Positions 1 to 11,215 of a DNA stretch of 64,000 bases are shown here, in pieces (the stretch's first letter is position 1; each line of letters opens with the position of its first letter). This stretch comes from Protopterus annectens (Eukaryota; Chordata; Ceratodontiformes; Protopteridae), in the NCBI RefSeq assembly GCF_019279795.1, contig NC_056737.1:1196969241-1197033240 (forward strand). Direction: 5' to 3'. The position numbers and the translations under genes are program-made. The notes beneath the pieces were generated by a model. The model was not told the DNA's origin. It searched no databases and saw nothing but the letters and a program-made list of their open reading frames with translations.

Positions 1-1955
1 CACATACTTGTCTTCATATATCTTGCCATCCAGAAATGTCTATAACCAGAGAAACAATCAACCACAGTGAAGAGCAGATCAACCTAGTTAACAGGTATGG
101 GGTGACGGGCAAATTATCACAAAGTCACCTGACAGATTCAGCCAGGCACCTACATCGAGAAAATCTGTAAGGCTATTCTGTGGGGCAAAGATGGAGAAGA
201 AAAGTTGCCCACTGAAAGAGGCAGTTGAAAGGAAGTGAGGAATGGAAATGTGGCTTGAAACAGACTGGACAGAGAAAACTGTATTAAACATCATCAGCCT
301 GCAAAGATAGCCAAACACGTCCTTCAGCAATTAAACCAATACATGGTTTGTCATCTGCAATCCTGTAAATAATTATAGATGTGCTGCGTGGATAGAGTGT
401 AAGTCTCTGAGACATTACTTGATTTAAAGAGTATGGTAACCCCAGTAAAACAAGATTTGTTTTCTAACATCAAAATAAACTTAGTAATGAATTAAATATA
501 CACACAATGACGCAGGTTATTACCCTACAGGTAAAGTAGAAGTTTCTACTGTAGTTGATTTAGTAGATCACATGGTAGGGGTAATGCCTGACCTGACCCA
601 AGATAAGCACTGGGAAGACATTTTCCACAACTTTTAGATATATAGTCATGGATATAGAAAAAGGACAGGAAAAGCACCAGGCAATCACAGGAGATGGGGA
701 GGTTAGTAAAATATACTCTGAAAAAATTCAGATGCATAACAGTCCAGGAACTACACTGCCTGGTCTAGTGGGCAAGGATACCAGTCCCAGCTAAGCCAAG
801 AGAGTGTACACTGGAGAAAGTGAGGAGCTGATACAGCTAAATATAATTAGGCATAATTTTAAAAAGGCCAAGTGACACAATCCAACTCTTAGGGAAGTCA
901 GAAATAGCACCCAGCTAGTGAATGGAGATGGCAGAAAATAGTAACAGATTTTGTCATATGTTATGCCACATGAAGGTGTGTTGCCTTATACAGAAGAAGT
1001 TCAACCCCCGCATATGCTGAGGTCTAACTTTAGCTAAGAAACTTACGAAAGACAGGGCCTACCTCAAACTCACCCAGGAGTGCAGCCAAATGATAAACTC
1101 GTCACTACCTGCATATATGTCCATGCCTCTTTCTCTGGATGTTTTGGTAGCCCGGTCACAACAACTGTTAAAGAAGCATCAGTCCAATCGAGTCTCGGAT
1201 TTCATTCTTAGATCTCGTGACATCATGCCAGTGCTTTGCAATTTCTCTGGCCATTCAGGAGGTTGTTATAGAGTCTGAATAAAGTCTTTCTTTCTCTAAG
1301 AGAAAGATATGGAAATTCCGAACATGTTCATAGGTTTCTATCAACAACAGGAAATTGTAGGAAGTCAATATCTATAGACTCTGGATTATGTGTTATCTTT
1401 CATTATTAATTCTGTCCTTGTCTATGTTGCTTTGGCCTCCTTGAGGCTTGAGAGAACTGAATATGAGTTATTGGCAAGCAGACTGCTTCCCCAGTACTTA
1501 CCTATTAATGTCATCACACTCAGACTCTGGAACATAATTTGTCCTTCATTTTTCTAAGTCCTTATACAAGATTGCACATGGGTAGGCCACAATGGACTCT
1601 TTGGAATATCCACAAGTCACCATCACGTAGCCTAGACACAATAGTTCTCCTCACTCAGTCTATAATGAAGTCATTTCTATTGTGTGAAGCTATAAATAAC
1701 AACGTAAATTCAGTTGTTCTTCCAGCAGTTAGTCAGGAGCTGATAACCAACTCTTAGGATTGTACTTGTGGAAGCCCATTTCAACAATCCTGCATTTCAG
1801 AGCATCCTAACTTGTTGTAATCACTTGCTGCGGAAAGAACTCTTATCATCATATTTCTAATTTACAAATTAATCTTCTTACCCAAGTCACTGAATTGCAA
1901 GTCTTCTCATTAAAAAAAAAATAAATGAATGAATAATGAAGTACCTGTTAAACAA
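1..1955. other. Unassigned non-coding DNA
   Basis: No protein domain, RNA gene or repeat family is recognised here. The only open frames are short (about 60-80 codons, for example 1090-1278 +) and resemble no family I know. They have no splice-site or codon pattern that would make them convincing exons. The sequence is AT-rich and non-repetitive at the scale I can inspect. Confidence 0.5.
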
Positions 1956-3100
1956 AAGTAAATTCTGTTGTCTTAAAGATGCTGATTAACTCTGATAACA
2001 GTCAATTCACTTTCTCCTCCACAAATGCTAATCCAATCACTCCAGTGGCACAGGCTAAGCTATTGGGAATAACCATAGACTCCCACCTAAAATTTGATAG
2101 TTATCTCAGCTTAACTACTAAAAATGTACATGCCAAACTTGGATCACTCTACCGTATTAAACCATTTCTTACCAACAACACAAGATCAGCCATTGGTCAC
2201 TCCCAACTTCTATCCACCCTACTCTATGCATCGCCCATTCTGACTCATCTCAACAAAACTGAACTAAGCAAAATGGAAGCCTGCTATAACAGAACTGCCC
2301 GCTTTGCTGCAAATTGCTCATATACAACTCATCACTGTACTGCTTTGAGACAGCTCCACTGGCTTGAACTGCCCAATCTCCTAACCTACAATCAGCTCTG
2401 CCTCTGTCATTCAATCTATTACCTCCCCAATAAGTGTCCTGCCCTCAAAAAGCCTAGTACAACATCACTCAGCCAAAGGCCTCTTAGATCATCAAGCAAA
2501 CTACTACTAGAAGTCACCAACAGCTACAATAGCTTTGGAGATGCACTATATAGTAGTTCAGTGGCTAAAAATGGAATTCTGTCCCCACTAGCATTCAAAA
2601 CACATCATCCAAAGCCTCCTTTAAAGACCTCATGAGGCAATATCTCAAGCAAAGTTGGCAGTGCCATGATTGCTCCCCAGGCTAGTGAAAGCGGATAAGG
2701 TACACCTACTAAACCTAGAGTACTTGATAATAGTTTTCAATCTTACTCACAAACACTGGCCAATCTACAATGTATGCACTGTACCTGTGTACTATGTATG
2801 TATTCTACCTATGTTCCAAATTTCAGCTGTACACCACAAATCGATTAATTACCTTTATTTTTAAATTAATATTTTTTGTTTGTTCTCTCCACTGTAACTG
2901 TTGATGTGCTGCATACCACTGTAAAAACATGTATTTGTAATTTGTGTGTATACTGATCATGTCTAAATAACTAAATGTATCTGTAATTTTTCTATGTGGA
3001 GCTTTTCTCCCCGGGCCTCTGCTGAAAAAGGGCCTTTTTGGCTCAGTCAGACACCCCCAGTTAACAAATGTAAAATAAAATAAAAAAGTTGCCACTTATT
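1956..3100 (+). mobile_element. L2-like LINE, 5'-truncated 3' end
   Basis: The open frame 1979-2635 (218 codons) is the C-terminal part of a Jockey/CR1/L2-group reverse transcriptase ORF. It holds the LLGITID block, the THHCTALRQLHWLELP block and the following Leu-rich tail. The same blocks appear in the copies at 20233-21015 and 54020-54480. The 3' UTR ends at about 2995-3085 with a conserved tail (gagcttttctcc, then ctgctgaaaaagggcc, then a gttaacaaatg block and an A-rich (AAAATAA) repeat). The catalytic RT core is missing, so the copy is dead on arrival. L2 is my best clade guess, from the short ORF2 type and the repeat-ending tail; CR1-group assignment in general is surer. Confidence 0.8.
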
Positions 3101-3127
3101 TTCGGTTCATTACTATTTTCTCTCTAC

Positions 3128-3392
3128 AATTGCTGAAGATACTGCTAAGTTGTTGATCATTTTGCTCAAATGTTCACCTCACAGTAAGACATTGTCCTGT
3201 TCGATTCTCAGCTAGAGCATCTTCTGTGTGGAGACATGTGTGAATGGGCGTACCTTCGTTGAAGGTTGTGCGTCAGGGTGGGCAACTCGGCATGTAAATA
3301 TCTACTGCCAATCATTAGCAGACCGGAGTTCTGCTGTGGCGACCCCTAACCGGGAAAAGCCAAAAGACACAACAACAACAACAAGTTATTCA
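3128..3392 (+). mobile_element. tRNA-headed SINE with (ACA)n tail
   Basis: The head looks tRNA-derived: a B-box-like gttcgattctc lies at about 3200-3211, with an A-box-like stretch some 60 bases upstream. The body contains a block around 3240-3280 and a 3' block ctgtggcgacccctaacc at about 3334-3352, followed by aaaagcc and an (ACA)n run to 3392. A ctgtggcgacccc...gaaag 3' end is common in fish and amphibian SINEs and RTE-type LINEs; that parallel is from general knowledge. The SINE sits just after the L2-like 3' end and before another piece of L2-like 3' UTR. Confidence 0.6.
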
Positions 3393-3590
3393 TATAACCA
3401 GATTGCTGTATTTGTTTTCTATATAATCATTTCTGTCATAATGTCATTTTTGATTACTACTTAACTATATTTGTTATATTTTTGTACATATGATGTGTTG
3501 CCATTTGATTTGGGTAATGGCTGAAAAGGGTCTTTTACCAGTCTACAAACCCAGTTAACATATTTCAAATAAATAAATAATAAACTGGGC
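3393..3590 (+). mobile_element. L2-like LINE 3' UTR fragment
   Basis: The segment ends with ggctgaaaagggtctttta, a cccagttaacatatttcaaa block and an (AAATA)n run at about 3560-3585. That order matches the 3' tail of the L2-like LINE at 2995-3085 and at 21350-21440. There is no coding sequence. The SINE just upstream may have inserted into this UTR. Confidence 0.55.
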
Positions 3591-4194
3591 TCAAAAGGAA
3601 CAATAAGTTTACACTGACATGAAAGAAATGAAAGGCAAGTAAAGAGTCTTAGCAGCTATTCAGGATATCTCCTTCCTATGTAAATATGTACAATGTTACA
3701 GTTACATGACACACCAACAAATAAACGTTATCCAGATTTTTCCAGCTCAGCATCTGTCACTGACCTTTTGTATCTCTGTCTCTGTGGTACATCTGCCTGA
3801 CTTACACAACTGACTGAGAGACTCTGTCAGCAAACACACAACTCTAGGTTATGAATAGAAAATGGAACCATGGACTTTGATGGCATTGTTTAGATGTACA
3901 CCATGCCAGAACTGGACCTCTTTGTCAGCTTCAAACCTTCTGCTTCTTGATACCTACCATTTAGAATGGATGGTACACAATTGTTTTATTTTTATTCTCA
4001 TGAGCTCAAATCCTAATTTATGCATCCCTTCCATGTTCTCTGATTTAGAACATGCTATTAAAAGAGGAGATTATGTCAACCTCATTGTCACAACTCTTTC
4101 TTGGCCAATACGGTCACGTTCCTCTGTGTTTATGAGACTAGTCAGTCTTCCTCCATAGCCCTTTATGCTACATACATTATTATTTCAGCAGTAC
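3591..4194. other. Unassigned spacer
   Basis: A short stretch between LINE remnants and the minisatellite. The open frame 3862-4158 (98 codons) matches nothing I recognise. No promoter or RNA gene is seen. Confidence 0.4.
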
Positions 4195-5534
4195 AGCAGA
4201 CTGTTACATCCTGCTATATACATCCTTGCTAACTCAGCGGTAAGGCAGAATGTTACATCCTGCTACACAAGTCCTTACTAACTTGGTAGTAGGGCAGAAT
4301 GGTACATCCAACTGCATAAGTCTTTTTATAATTTTATGGCATGCCAGAATGTTAATCCTGCTACATGAGTCCTTACTAACTCACTGGCAGAGCAGAATGT
4401 TAAATCCCGCTACACAAGTCCCTACTAACTCAGAGGTAGGGCAGAATGTTACATTCCACTACACAAGTCTTTACTAACTCCACTGCACAAGTCCTTACTA
4501 ACTCAGGGTTACAGCAAAATGTTACATCCTGCTACACAAGTCCTTACTATCTCAGCAATAGGGCAGAATGTTACATCTCGTTACAAAAGTATTTACCAAG
4601 TCAGGGGTAGGTCAGAATGCTACATTCCCCTACACAAGTCCTTACTAACTCAGAGTTGGGGCAAAATGTTACATCCTGATACACAAGTCCTTACTAACTC
4701 AGCGGTAGGGCAGAATGTTACACTACACAAGTCCTTACTAGCTCAGCAATAGGGCAGAATATTACATCTCGCTACACAAGTCTTTACTAACTCAGGGATA
4801 GAGCAGAATGCTACAGTCCCCTACACAAGTCCTTACTAACTCAGTAGTAGGGCAGAATTTTATATCCCACTACACAAGTCCTTATTAACTAAGAGGTAGG
4901 GCAGAAAGTTACATCACACTGAACAAGTCCTTATTTACTTGATGGTAGGGCAGAATGTTATATCCCTATAAACAAGTCCTTACTAACTTGGCATTAGGGC
5001 AGAATGTTATATCCCACTAAACAAGTCCTTACTAACTTGGCATAATGGCAGAATGTTATATCCCACTAAACAAGTCCTTATTAACTAAATGGTAGGGCAG
5101 CATGTTGCATCCCACTATACAAGTCCTTACTAACTTTGCTGTAGGGCAGAATGGTACATCTCACTTCACAAGTACTTACTAACTCAGTGGTAGGGCTCAG
5201 AATGTTTCATCCCACTTACTAACTTGATGGTAGGGTAGAATGGTATATCCCACTATATGAGTCCTTACTTACTTTGTGGTAGGGCAGAATGTTATATCCC
5301 ATTAAACAAGTATTTACTAACTTGGTGGTAGGGCAGAATATTATATCCCACTATACAAGTCATTACTTACTTGGTGGTAGGGCAGAATCTTATATCCCAG
5401 TACACAAGTCCTTACTAAGTTGGCAGTAGGGCAGAATGTTGCACCCCACTAAACAAGTCCTTATTAACTTGGCAGTAGGGCAGAATGTTAAATCTCACTA
5501 AACTTGTCTTTACTAAGTTGGTAATAGGGTAGAA
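4195..5534. repeat. 49-bp minisatellite, left part
   Basis: Degenerate tandem repeats of about 48-50 bp. The unit reads roughly ggtagggcagaatgttacat, then cccactacacaagtccttac, then taactcagc. Successive cagaat anchors lie at 4246, 4295, 4345 and 4393. Copies vary by substitutions and small indels. The array is cut at 5534 by the DIRS element and resumes at 11648 in register: agaa on the left joins tgttatat on the right and restores the unit. Confidence 0.9.
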
Positions 5535-5584
5535 ATAGAAGTTATGTCCTTACCATAACGTTCCATGTGGAGTGTTCATCTCGC

Positions 5585-5718
5585 CTTTGTTCTTACACAT
5601 GGGTTCGGAGTCGATCCTCGGCTCCGTGTCGGCCGCTTGCAAGCTCTGCATCGAGAAGAAGCTCGAGACAACCTAATACCCACAATCCCCCTCTGCCTTT
5701 ACCTCAGATCTAGTTTGC
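5585..5718 (+). repeat. DIRS inverted terminal repeat, left (3') arm
   Basis: About 134 bp that is the reverse complement of 11491-11624 with only a few mismatches. It runs from gttcttacacatgggttcgg to the block acctcagatctagtttgc. It lies inside the outermost 50 bases, which differ between the two ends, as usual for DIRS elements. Confidence 0.95.
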
Positions 5719-5914
5719 AAGCAAACCAGCAGTCAGAGAGAGAAACACTCATGCCAAAATCACATAGACGCAAAAAAATAATTATCTATATATATATACA
5801 TATATATAAATATATACATGTAAACCATATATGCAACTACTGCAATGTAGAAGCAGAATACTCCAGACCAGACACCAAATTGAACGTTCTTCCTAAGGGT
5901 GGGAGGGTGGGAAT
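5719..5914 (-). other. DIRS 3' untranslated spacer
   Basis: Non-coding stretch between the terminal repeat and the ICR. It contains an (AT)n microsatellite at about 5782-5820. No open frame continues through it from the recombinase gene. Confidence 0.6.
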
Positions 5915-6019
5915 GTAAGAACAAAGGCGAGATGAACACTCCACATGGAACGTTATGGTAAGGACATAACTTCTATATGTGATAGTGTTCGATCTCGCCG
6001 TTTGTTCTTACACATGGGT
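5915..6019. repeat. DIRS internal complementary region (circle junction)
   Basis: 5915-5975 is the exact reverse complement of the left end 5535-5597, and 5976-6019 is the exact reverse complement of the right end (about 11606-11647). The two halves meet at ctat/atgt with no extra base. In the DIRS1 replication model the ICR is the splint on which the ends of the single-stranded copy align before circle closure. Here it reproduces the closed junction perfectly, which places both element ends. Confidence 0.95.
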
Positions 6020-6049
6020 AGCGTCCCTAGCTCCTTGATCCTGAGGAAC

Positions 6050-7954
6050 TCACGGGAGGACGTTCTTGAGCACAGTGGAACCAAAGGTTGCCCTGTCCCT
6101 AGAAACCTTATCTACTTTATAATGAGAAATAAATGTATGTGGCTTAGACCAGGTAGCAGCCGCACAAATAGCATCCAGAGGTAGGCGAGCTGCATGAGCC
6201 AAAGATGTAGACACTGACCTTGTGGAATGTCCTTTGGGTTTGTCCAAAAGAGTTTGATTTGAAGAATCATAAACATAGAAGATACAATCAGTTAACCATT
6301 TAGAAAGAGTTCTTTTAGTAACCGCTACTCCTTTTCTGCTATCAGCAAAGGCTACAAAAAGTTGATCAGATTTCCTGTGATCTTTTGTTCTATCCAAGTA
6401 AAACCTCAGTTGTCTGTGGACATCTAATTTGTGTAACATATACTCCATTTTATTAGAGTGATTCTTGAAGAAGGTGGGTAATTCAATGGACTGATTAATA
6501 TTGTTAATAGAGCAAACTTTAGGAAGGAAGGATGAATTAGTGCGAAGAGAAACTCTATCAGAGTGAAAGATCAAATAAGGGTGTTTAATGGAGAGAGCTT
6601 GAAGTTCAGATACTCGCCTAGCGGATGTAATAGCTACCAAGAAGAGGGTCTTCCATGACAAAAATTTCAATGGACAAGAGGAGGCTGGTTCAAAGGGGGG
6701 CAGCATCAACTTAGATAATAATAAGTTTAGACTCCAAGGTGACGTAGGAGATCTAATTGGTGGTCTAATATGAAAAGACCCTTTTAAAAAGGCTTTACAA
6801 AGTCTGTGGGCCATAACAGGAGCCCCACATTCTTCCACATGGAAATTAGAAATGGCAGCCAATTGAACTCTTAAAGTAGCAGGAGACGCACCCTGGTGGA
6901 ACAATTCTGTTAAAAACTCTAAAATTTTATTCAAAGGAGCTATGACAGGGTCCACTTGCTGTGCATTTGCCCAGAATACAAAGCGCTTCCATTTACTAGT
7001 ATATGTTTTAGTAGTGGAAGCTTTATGAGAAGCCACTAATATATTCTGAACTGCAGGTGAAAGAAGATCAGACCTGGCTAAGTAGGGAATTGGAGCAGCC
7101 AAGCTGCTAGATGGAGGGACAAGAGCGAGGGGTGGGGAGCCCCTGACGAGTGAGTCAATAGATCTGGCTCTGGGTCCAGGATCCAGGGCCCCCGAATGCA
7201 GTGTGTCATGAGGAAGGGGAACCAAATTTGACGAGACCAGAATGGGGCAATGAGGATTATTGTCCTGTGTAGGTTGTTGGCTTTCTGGAGAAACTTTGTG
7301 ATCAGGGGAAAAGGAGGAAATGCATACAGGAGACCCGGGGGCCAATCGTGAATCAGTGCGTCCCTGGGAACTTCCCCTGGAGGGGGTAATAGGGCAAAGT
7401 AGCTCCTGCATTTGGCGTTCATTGGAGACGCAAACAGATCGCAGGAAGGCTGGCCCCACTTGCGAAAAATCTTTTTCGCAACTGACTGTTTTAGGGACCA
7501 CTCGTGCGGTAACAGGATTGCTCTGCTCAGCCTGTCGGCTATGACGTTGGATGACCCCGGGATGTGCGTTGCTATCAGAAAGCGACCCGTGGACTCCGCC
7601 CATTGTCAAATTCTCATGGCCTCTCTGCATAGCTGATAGGACTTGGTTCCCCCCTGCTTGTTTATGTACCAGACTACAGACATGTTGTCCATCTGAACTG
7701 CAATAGTCCCTAGAGGAAGAAGGGGAGCAAAGTGTTGCAACGCTAGAAACACTGCCCTCAACTCCAGAACATTGATGTGCAGATTGTACTCTAAATTGGT
7801 CCATTCGCCTTGGACTGTCTGTCCCTGAAAGATGCCCCCCCACTCTATCAGGGAAGCGTCCGTGGTCACCGTAGCTGTCGGCGTGGGTAGCACAAATGGT
7901 CTTCCTCTGGAAAGGTTGCAAGTCTGAAGCCACCAGACTAGGTGTGATTTGCAT
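6050..7954 (-). CDS. DIRS tyrosine recombinase (integrase)
   Basis: A 634-codon uninterrupted frame. The recombinase occupies roughly residues 290-634. An N-terminal SAM-like part begins near ASHKASTTKTYTSKWKRF. The catalytic part shows the first Arg in SARRVSEL, the H-x-x-R box as GHSTRSVSTS, and the nucleophile Tyr in FISHYKVD close to the C terminus. The first 280 codons or so overlap the RNase H frame and are probably read mainly in that other frame. The true start cannot be fixed: DIRS recombinases are often made from an internal start overlapping ORF2. In the family this enzyme inserts the circular cDNA without target duplication, as seen here. The frame is open and all catalytic residues are present. 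Confidence 0.92.
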   Translation of the reverse strand: MQITPSLVASDLQPFQRKTICATHADSYGDHGRFPDRVGGHLSGTDSPRRMDQFRVQSAHQCSGVEGSVSSVATLCSPSSSRDYCSSDGQHVCSLVHKQAGGNQVLSAMQRGHENLTMGGVHGSLSDSNAHPGVIQRHSRQAEQSNPVTARVVPKTVSCEKDFSQVGPAFLRSVCVSNERQMQELLCPITPSRGSSQGRTDSRLAPGSPVCISSFSPDHKVSPESQQPTQDNNPHCPILVSSNLVPLPHDTLHSGALDPGPRARSIDSLVRGSPPLALVPPSSSLAAPIPYLARSDLLSPAVQNILVASHKASTTKTYTSKWKRFVFWANAQQVDPVIAPLNKILEFLTELFHQGASPATLRVQLAAISNFHVEECGAPVMAHRLCKAFLKGSFHIRPPIRSPTSPWSLNLLLSKLMLPPFEPASSCPLKFLSWKTLFLVAITSARRVSELQALSIKHPYLIFHSDRVSLRTNSSFLPKVCSINNINQSIELPTFFKNHSNKMEYMLHKLDVHRQLRFYLDRTKDHRKSDQLFVAFADSRKGVAVTKRTLSKWLTDCIFYVYDSSNQTLLDKPKGHSTRSVSTSLAHAARLPLDAICAAATWSKPHTFISHYKVDKVSRDRATFGSTVLKNVLP

Positions 7955-9233
7955 GTGTTATAAGAATTTCGTGAGTCAGAGGTAGCTGTTGGAACGACCA
8001 TTGTGCAAACAGTAGCCATTGTAGGACTCTCATGTGCAGTCTTCTCAAGGGTATCGCAATAAGAGAAGCTGCCAAGAGTCCCAAAACCTTCAGTACCAGT
8101 TTTGCTGGGGATTTTCTGGACGACAGAAGAAGACGTATGTGAGTCTGAAGTGAAAGTATTCTTTCTGGAGGAAGCCTTAGAATTAACTGATGTGTATCTA
8201 ATTCCGCTCCTATGAATAAGATACGCTGTGATGGCTGTAGTAAAGATTTTCCGAAGTTTACGGAAATTCCGAGGTGAACACACAGTTGAAGAGTGTAATC
8301 TCTGGCCTGTACTAGTTGACGCTGGGTGGTGGCAGAAAGGAGCCAGTCGTCCAGATACGGAAACACCTGGAATCCTAGGTGTCTCAAGTGAGACGCTACC
8401 ACTGCCATGCATTTGGTGAAGACCCTGGGGGCTGAGGTCAGACCAAAGGGCAGGGCTCGAAACTGAAAGTGACTGGCTCCCAGCCGGAAGCGCAAATGAT
8501 CTCTGGACGCCCTGGCCATTTTGATGTGGTAGTATGCGTCCTTCAGATCTATTGAGCACATCCAGTCGTCCTTCTGTAAGAATGGAAGGATCGATTGAAG
8601 CGTGACCATTCGGAACTTTTCTTTCCTGACGAAGGTATTGAAGTTGCTTAGGTCCAGAATGGGCCTCCAGTCCCCTGTCTTCTTTGGAACTAAAAAGAAC
8701 CTTGAGTAAGTTCCGAATCCTCTTTGGCCCGCTGGGACTGGTTGGATGACTCTTTTTTCTAGCAGCTTTGAAATTTCTATAGCTGCTGGTTCTCGCAGAT
8801 GGGGCGGCACATCTGGGAGTCTTTTCTTTGGAATGGGATTGGATAGAAATGGTATTCTGTAACCTCTGGTAACAACGCTTTTTACCCAGTTGTCTGTAGT
8901 AATGTTTTGCCAGGCCTGAGGGTATAAAGCTAAGCGACCCCTGACTGCCTCCAGAGCAGGACAGTCGGGCCTCCTCTCAGGAGTGCTGGAAAGGTTTACC
9001 AGGGAGTGTATCCCTGTCACCTTGATTCTGCGGACCCCCTCTGCCGCCAGGGTGGCGTCTTCCACCTCTGCCCCCTCCTCTGCCTCTAGAAGGGGCATCA
9101 CCCTGTGTGCCTGGGAAAGATCCTTGGGGTTTTCGAAACCACATTTTTCCACCACATTGCCCTTTGGGGTACGGTCTTGATGGGGTGGAAAAATGGACTC
9201 CGACAGCAGACAGAGTCTTTCCCTCCTGCTCAC
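7078..9233 (-). CDS. DIRS reverse transcriptase-RNase H (ORF2), nearly intact
   Basis: Reverse transcriptase is read in the frame open from 9233 to 7938. It has RPILDL, motif A in SIDLKDAYYHI, LPFGLTSAPRVF (motif B) and the catalytic YLDD. Coding then shifts frame near 7940 into the frame open 8559-7606, which holds RNase H with TDAS, ELRAV and MDNMSVV as the acidic residues. A single TGA near 7606 interrupts this frame, which reopens downstream with the conserved THIPGSSNVIADRLSR, DLFAS and LLYAFPPFPL blocks to 7078. One frameshift and one stop therefore break an otherwise full-length polyprotein. The N terminus overlaps the end of ORF1. The protein copies element RNA into DNA in the family model. 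Confidence 0.88.
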
Positions 9234-10353
9234 ACCGGGTAAGGGTCTCCTTTACTTTGGGGCCAAAGAGAGTGGCACCATCAAATGGGGCGTTAGTAAA
9301 GGAAGACTTGAAGGCTTCCGCAAATGAACATAAGCGCATCCAGGATTGTCTACGAAGAGCAATCGCTGAAGCTGCTGCCCTACTCGAACCTTCGGCTGCG
9401 TAGGAGATCAGCCTCATGGACGAGTTTACAATGGATGTAAGGGTATTAAGTTGTGCTGTCACTTTCTCTGAGACAGCAGCATCTGTAGTACCCTGGAGGG
9501 TATCTCCCAACTCTTTGACTAGATCCCTCTGTAGCCGTGTAAAGTGGGTCAAATAGTTCAGGGATCGCATAGAAAAAGCCGCTGAACTAAAAATGCACTT
9601 CCCATACCTGTCCATAGTCCTAGAATCCTTATTAGGGGGATGGACAGATGAGGAAGATTCCGACATCTCCTTTTTCGTGGCCGCTGCCACCACCATAGCG
9701 TCCACTGGAACTCCTTTTGTCAAATAAGCCTTGTCCTGGGGTGCAGTGATGTATTTATTAGGCTTCCTAGGGACTGGTTCCACTGTGTCAGGAGCCTCCC
9801 ACGCCCTTCGAGCAATCAGCTCCATTAATTCATCGAAGGGCGGAGTGACCCAGGAGGAGGTAGGGCGAGCACCAAATGCCTTCAGCAAGACTGACTCATC
9901 CTCAGAAGGGGGAGGGGACTGCCAGTCACCTCTCTGTTTTAGGATCTCCAAGATGTCAGAGAAAGAGACATCTTCTGAAGGTGACTTAGGGGACCCTTCT
10001 GACTCATCCAAGTCAGTATCGGATGTCAAAGATTCTTGTGGAGAATCTAAGTGTCTCCTCTTACACAATCTTTTCCTAGGGACTTCTTCGTGGGGAGCAT
10101 CCGAAGAAGCCTCCGAGGAAGAGGGGGCACCCTCCAGGGGTGGCTGAGACACCGGTGCTCGACGCTTAGATGTAGCCGTGGGTGCAGAGGAGGATAACGG
10201 TCCTTTATGGGGAGGAGAAGCTGTTTCTGCTGATGTGGTTGTCTGGGTAGACAACACCTTCCTCATAAGGTTGAAAGCCCCTGGGTCCCGAGTCGAGGTA
10301 TCCCCCGGTTCCGAAGAAATGGGAAGAATCCCTGAAACAGGCACCGAAGGCAT
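8977..10353 (-). CDS. DIRS ORF1 (Gag-like), C-terminal part
   Basis: A 458-codon frame with the conserved DIRS ORF1 middle domain. It has the Asp/Ser-rich acidic stretch, then RSLNYLTHFTRL, ASAIALRRQSWMRL and NAPFDGATLFGPKV, and finally an Arg/Gly-rich tail (RGRGGGRGGRR) likely to bind nucleic acid. It continues the protein begun at 11215-10550 but in another frame, so one or more frameshifts lie in the GC-rich stretch between 10350 and 10650. Those could be real mutations or sequence errors in a CpG-rich region. The ORF1 product is thought to package the element RNA. Confidence 0.8.
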   Translation of the reverse strand: MPSVPVSGILPISSEPGDTSTRDPGAFNLMRKVLSTQTTTSAETASPPHKGPLSSSAPTATSKRRAPVSQPPLEGAPSSSEASSDAPHEEVPRKRLCKRRHLDSPQESLTSDTDLDESEGSPKSPSEDVSFSDILEILKQRGDWQSPPPSEDESVLLKAFGARPTSSWVTPPFDELMELIARRAWEAPDTVEPVPRKPNKYITAPQDKAYLTKGVPVDAMVVAAATKKEMSESSSSVHPPNKDSRTMDRYGKCIFSSAAFSMRSLNYLTHFTRLQRDLVKELGDTLQGTTDAAVSEKVTAQLNTLTSIVNSSMRLISYAAEGSSRAAASAIALRRQSWMRLCSFAEAFKSSFTNAPFDGATLFGPKVKETLTRCEQEGKTLSAVGVHFSTPSRPYPKGQCGGKMWFRKPQGSFPGTQGDAPSRGRGGGRGGRRHPGGRGGPQNQGDRDTLPGKPFQHS

Positions 10354-10549
10354 CGACCCGAGGACGGAACCGAGTCGATCCGCGCTGAGGCCCCGAGAGG
10401 GAGCGTCGGAACCGAAACATCGGTCCGGCTCTCGGTCCCGGAACCCAGGATGGATCTTCGGCTCCGAGACTCCGGTACCGGATCGGACGGAGTCGAGGTG
10501 AACGGAGCCGACCGAGAAAAAGACGGTTCTGGCACCGAGGGCTCCACAA

Positions 10550-11215
10550 TCAGCAGCTCAGCTTCTTCCGGCTCCGAAGACTGGACAGGTCTCGGAGGAG
10601 GAACAGATGGAGATAGTGAAGGCCTTCAAGTCTCAACACCAATTGAGAGGAGACCGAGATGAGCTTGGATAAGGCCGTATTCTCCATTAACTTCTGCACC
10701 ACACGGTCTACATCGGTGTCGGAGAGAGGTCTGGAAGAACGAGTCGAAGGTATCGAAGACGGAGCCGACCTCAACAAAGTCGGTGGAGGGAGCTCCATCA
10801 CCGGTTCCAAGACTCGAGGCTCAGAAACTGCCAACAGTTGAACACTCGGCCCCGAAGTCTGTGGAACCGGCGATCTAACTTTACTCGAAGAGCTCGGAGC
10901 CGATGACCTGGGCTCCGACGTCTTCGATTCCTTCGAGGATTTGGATGCCTGGTCTGAAGCATCCAGAGCCTCCTGAAAGGTAGGTTTTAACAACCCCCTG
11001 TCCATGAGTTTCCTGCGCCTATCTGTCATGACCCTCCCACTGAAAGAGTGACAAATTGAACAGTCCTCTTGCAAGTGGAGAGGGCCAAGGCAGTAGACAC
11101 AGGAACTATGGTTGTCAGTAACTGACATCTTTTGCCCACACTGGCAACGTTTAAAACCCGATTTAGCTTTCTCAGACATCTTTAAAGTCAAATCAGATAA
11201 AGAGAAAAAAGTCAA
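10550..11215 (-). CDS. DIRS ORF1 (Gag-like), N-terminal part
   Basis: A 221-codon frame. It starts with a Cys/His cluster (CQCGQKM, then SSCVYCLGPLHLQEDCSIC) that looks like the zinc-binding motif found at the N terminus of vertebrate DIRS ORF1 proteins. A long Ser/Pro-rich low-complexity region follows, then SDTDVDRVVQKLMENTALSKL. It stops at 10550, where the protein should run on into the frame at 10353-8977. The start Met at 11215 or the internal Met 13 codons later are both possible. Confidence 0.75.
   Translation of the reverse strand: MTFFSLSDLTLKMSEKAKSGFKRCQCGQKMSVTDNHSSCVYCLGPLHLQEDCSICHSFSGRVMTDRRRKLMDRGLLKPTFQEALDASDQASKSSKESKTSEPRSSAPSSSSKVRSPVPQTSGPSVQLLAVSEPRVLEPVMELPPPTLLRSAPSSIPSTRSSRPLSDTDVDRVVQKLMENTALSKLISVSSQLVLRLEGLHYLHLFLLRDLSSLRSRKKLSC

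Noticed and set aside
4200-5530. Regular short repeats as a CRISPR array
   Set aside because: The whole 49-bp unit repeats with no unique spacers, and the window is clearly vertebrate. It is a minisatellite.
7320-10501. Several plus-strand frames across the DIRS element (for example 9731-10147, 10178-10501)
   Set aside because: They are antisense shadows of the Gag-like and RT frames in GC-rich sequence.
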